From Actinomycetes bacterium (lineage in GTDB: Bacteria > Actinomycetota > Actinomycetes > Propionibacteriales > Nocardioidaceae): DNA of 16,929 bases. Location: NCBI GenBank assembly GCA_029779385.1, contig JAKPAQ010000487.1, positions 1-16,929 of the forward strand. Reading direction: 5' to 3'. The notes below the pieces were generated by a model that was not told where the DNA came from, did not search any database, and was given only the letters and a program-made list of their open reading frames with translations. Position numbers and translations under genes: made by a program. Positions 14,986 to 16,929 of this stretch are shown here, in pieces (position 1 is the first letter of the stretch; each line of letters starts with the position of its first letter).

Positions 14986-15753
14986 TCAGCCGTAGGGCCA
15001 GTTGCCTCCGCTGGCCGAAAGTCCACGGCCGAGTTCTTGGGCGCGGCGATTCCACTCCATCGCTCTGGCGGCAATCCAGTAACGCTGCTGCGCCATCAAC
15101 ACGGTCAGCGAGGTGCCCATTTCACGCGGGTACATCTTGCCGATGGCGACCGCAATTTCGCGAGCAGCCCTAGCGTCGTGGGCGGCATCGTGAGCGCGAT
15201 CTAGCCTTACCCCATAGTGAGCGGCTACATCGCCGAGCCGTCGAGTCCCTGGCCGCTCGCGGTCAACCCCCCAGTCGAGCACGTACGGGTCGACCACCAG
15301 CAGGTCTTCCCAGTCAGGTTGGTCGAGTTCGTGTCGATCAGCCTCGGCCCGCAACAGCGTCAAGTCGAAGGCCGCGTTGTAAAGGACCAAGCCGACCCGG
15401 CGAAGGACGAGGTCCTGCACCCAAGAGAGCACCGGCCGAAGTGCCTGCGCCGACATCGGCGCCCTCACCAAGTCCGAGTCCGTAATTCCGTGGATGTCGG
15501 CCGAGGAGTCCGGGATCGGTACCCCCGGATTGACCATGCCGATGAAGTCTCCGCCAACGTCAGAAAGTGCCGCGAAACTCACGATGCGGTCGGTTCGCGG
15601 GTTTACGCCCGTGGTCTCAAAATCGAGGGCCGCCAAAGGCCGGTTGAACCAGGCCGCCGGATCGTCTTCAATCGGCGGCAAGACGTTCTTTGCGCGTCGC
15701 CCCGGGCCCGACCGTTTCGGTTCAGTCGGCGGGTTCGCGGACGCTTCAGGCAT
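14986..15753 (-). CDS. DnaQ-type 3'-5' exonuclease (Pol III epsilon-like)
   Basis: This 255-residue protein has the three exonuclease motifs of the DEDDh group: LDFETTG (43–49, Asp44 and Glu46), YNAAFD (125–130, Asp130) and AHDAAHDARA (187–196, with His188 and Asp193 in H-x4-D spacing). It therefore should remove nucleotides from 3' ends with two metal ions. It lacks polymerase or helicase domains and could serve in repair, proofreading or RNA turnover. The start at 15753 (MPEASANPP) is preferred because GAGAGG lies about nine bases upstream. ATGs at 15762 and 15813 also exist but would lengthen the overlap with the gene upstream. With the chosen start the overlap is eight bases. Confidence 0.87.
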   Translation of the reverse strand: MPEASANPPTEPKRSGPGRRAKNVLPPIEDDPAAWFNRPLAALDFETTGVNPRTDRIVSFAALSDVGGDFIGMVNPGVPIPDSSADIHGITDSDLVRAPMSAQALRPVLSWVQDLVLRRVGLVLYNAAFDLTLLRAEADRHELDQPDWEDLLVVDPYVLDWGVDRERPGTRRLGDVAAHYGVRLDRAHDAAHDARAAREIAVAIGKMYPREMGTSLTVLMAQQRYWIAARAMEWNRRAQELGRGLSASGGNWPYG

Positions 15754-16372
15754 TTGGCCCATCCTCTCGGGGTTCAAACTTTCGCTGATCTGCTTCAGCC
15801 GCTTGGTCAGCAATTGTCGACTTCAGGTTTGACAGTTCGGTTTTGCGCCGCCGAGAAGAAGCCAAAATCCCCGCCAACACAAGGGCCGCCACCACGCCGA
15901 GAGTCGCCCCGATCAAACTCGCCCATCTAAAACCGGGCGCTTCAACGTCAAAGATACGTTCCCCCGCATGAGCGGATGCAGTCGTCCCCAGCACCACCCA
16001 CAGAGTCAGCCAATTGGGCAGAGCCACCAGCAAGCCGACAAGGACTACGACTGGCTTGAACGGCCAAGCAACTTTCGGCCGACGGGCCTGCCAGGCAATC
16101 ATCACCGCAAAGAAGGAAAACACCGAGCCGTAGAACAGGCCCCACGCGATCCCGGCGGACATTCGCCCGTCGACGACCCGGCCAACACGTTGCGCCCAAG
16201 CGCGCGGGGCGTACGCCGAAAGGACTTGAAAGAAAATGACGACGGCGACCACGATGACGAGCGAAACTACTAATCGCCGAGCCCAAATCTCGACGGAACT
16301 TCGCGCGCCCGGACCTTTACCCGCCGGCTGAGTAGAAGTGTCGGAACGCTCTAACTCAGCCATGTGAACCAT
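15746..16372 (-). CDS. Four-helix membrane protein, similar to actinobacterial B-4DMT family transporters
   Basis: This 208-residue protein has four membrane segments (about 33–52, 72–93, 105–131, 149–171), a polar N-terminus and a charged C-terminal tail. The stretch ALPNWLTLWVVLGTTASAHA followed by GERIFDV and EAPGFR is characteristic of a small actinobacterial family that I recall being annotated as B-4DMT transporters; the substrate is unknown and the name rests on memory. Two in-frame ATGs (16372 and 16363) are possible and neither has a Shine-Dalgarno sequence. It is divergent from the antiporter gene, with about 59 bases between them, and overlaps the exonuclease gene downstream. Confidence 0.7.
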   Translation of the reverse strand: MVHMAELERSDTSTQPAGKGPGARSSVEIWARRLVVSLVIVVAVVIFFQVLSAYAPRAWAQRVGRVVDGRMSAGIAWGLFYGSVFSFFAVMIAWQARRPKVAWPFKPVVVLVGLLVALPNWLTLWVVLGTTASAHAGERIFDVEAPGFRWASLIGATLGVVAALVLAGILASSRRRKTELSNLKSTIADQAAEADQRKFEPREDGPNA

Positions 16373-16412
16373 TGTGACACTTGCGTGTCCGTAGATCGAG
16401 AAGCCACTGAGA

Positions 16413-16418
16413 TAGAAT
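16413..16418 (+). promoter_or_regulatory. Candidate -10 element of the antiporter operon
   Basis: TAGAAT lies 13 bases before the ATG at 16432. Transcription would start about seven bases before or nearly at the start codon, and there is no Shine-Dalgarno sequence, which fits a leaderless or near-leaderless mRNA. I see no good -35 hexamer at normal spacing. The same TAGAAT word occurs at the proposed promoter of the pantothenate operon. Confidence 0.35.
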
Positions 16419-16431
16419 CAGTCCCGAGTCC

Positions 16432-16929
16432 ATGGTCTTCCTCGTAACGCTGCACTTTGTCGCTGCAGCGGGAGCGCCTGCCCTCGTCAAGTTACTGGAC
16501 CGGCGAGCGTTCCTAGTTTTGGCTCTTGCCCCAGCCATTTCCTTTAGCTGGCTGCTCGCCCCCGCCGTTCGGGCAACCAGCGACGATCCGACCTACGAAC
16601 AGTATTCTTGGATACCGGGAATTGGCCTAAATCTTGACTTCACTCTCAACACGCTCAGTGCCGTGCTGGCCTTGTTGGTCACCGGCGTCGGTGCGCTCGT
16701 GCTGGTCTATTGCGCTTGGTATTTTCGGCCAAACGACCCGGAAATCTGGCGATTCTCCGGCGTTTTGACTGCGTTTGCTGGCGCCATGCTTGGCCTGGTC
16801 TTGGCCGACAACCTGTACGTGCTTTATGTGTTCTGGGAACTCACCACGGTGCTTTCCTTCCTGCTGATTGGACACAATCCAGAGCGCCGCGCAAACCGCC
16901 GAGCCGCGATGACGGCCTTGCTGGTGACC
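16432..16929 (+). CDS. Na+/H+ antiporter subunit A (MrpA/MnhA type), N-terminal part
   Basis: The frame is open from ATG 16432 to the window end (166 residues so far) and is cut by the edge. It begins with a hydrophobic helix and shows GIGLNLDFTLNTLSAVLALL, then TGVGALVLVYCAWYF (84–98), AFAGAMLGLVLADNLYVLYV (114–133), and FWELTTVLSFLLIGH (134–148) with the conserved membrane Glu136. These match the NuoL-like first subunit of Mrp antiporters, which exchange Na+ for H+ and need several partner subunits (usually mrpC–G) that would lie beyond the edge. NuoL of complex I is the alternative, but the CAWYF and FWELTTVLSFLLIGH segments favour MrpA. Confidence 0.88.
   Translation, partial: MVFLVTLHFVAAAGAPALVKLLDRRAFLVLALAPAISFSWLLAPAVRATSDDPTYEQYSWIPGIGLNLDFTLNTLSAVLALLVTGVGALVLVYCAWYFRPNDPEIWRFSGVLTAFAGAMLGLVLADNLYVLYVFWELTTVLSFLLIGHNPERRANRRAAMTALLVT

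Noticed and set aside
1..16929. CRISPR arrays, transposases, integrases, riboswitches or defence genes
   Set aside because: I found no regularly spaced repeats, no recognisable transposase or integrase sequence, and no leader resembling a known riboswitch.

Overview
The window looks like a chromosomal segment of a high-GC actinobacterium (Actinomycetota); I cannot resolve the order. Supporting signs are the gene order DUF2520–panC–panD–coaX, a DivIVA-domain coiled-coil protein, a TatA and TatB of actinobacterial style, a four-helix membrane protein with an AHAGER motif, and the start of an MrpA/MnhA-type antiporter subunit. Genes are tightly packed, many neighbours overlap by 1 to 8 bases, and several starts have no Shine-Dalgarno sequence.

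Layout. Positions 1–330 hold the end of a glycerophosphodiester phosphodiesterase (+). Positions 348–3220 hold a minus-strand operon for pantothenate/CoA: a DUF2520 dehydrogenase-like protein, panC, panD and type III pantothenate kinase. A polysaccharide pyruvyl transferase-family gene (3361–4836, +) then meets a minus-strand cassette (4839–7387) that encodes a Tat-exported lipoprotein of the intradiol dioxygenase family followed by tatA, tatC and tatB. The cassette is richer in GC than most of its surroundings. It has three 11-bp-spaced repeats upstream of its first gene and ends at a 13-bp tandem repeat. tRNA-Lys(UUU) follows at 7608–7680.

From 7850 to 14984 the genes are on the plus strand. 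First comes a DivIVA-domain protein with repeat-rich upstream DNA and a strong terminator. Next is an overlapping trio for exported proteins (membrane-tethered CAP-like protein, DUF1800, Tat-signal DUF1501). Last is a YhhN/lysoplasmalogenase-family membrane protein that overlaps phosphoglucomutase. On the minus strand (14986–16372) lie a DnaQ-type 3'-5' exonuclease and a four-helix membrane protein. The window ends inside a Na+/H+ antiporter subunit A gene (16432–16929, +).

How the parts work together. The first operon makes pantothenate from pantoate and beta-alanine and phosphorylates it toward CoA. The dioxygenase cassette carries both a Tat substrate and a full TatABC set; the DUF1501 protein, 4 kb away, is a second probable Tat client. 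The most interesting items are the self-contained Tat/dioxygenase cassette with its response-regulator-like repeats, the CAP–DUF1800–DUF1501 trio of unknown role, and the dense repeats upstream of the DivIVA-domain gene.
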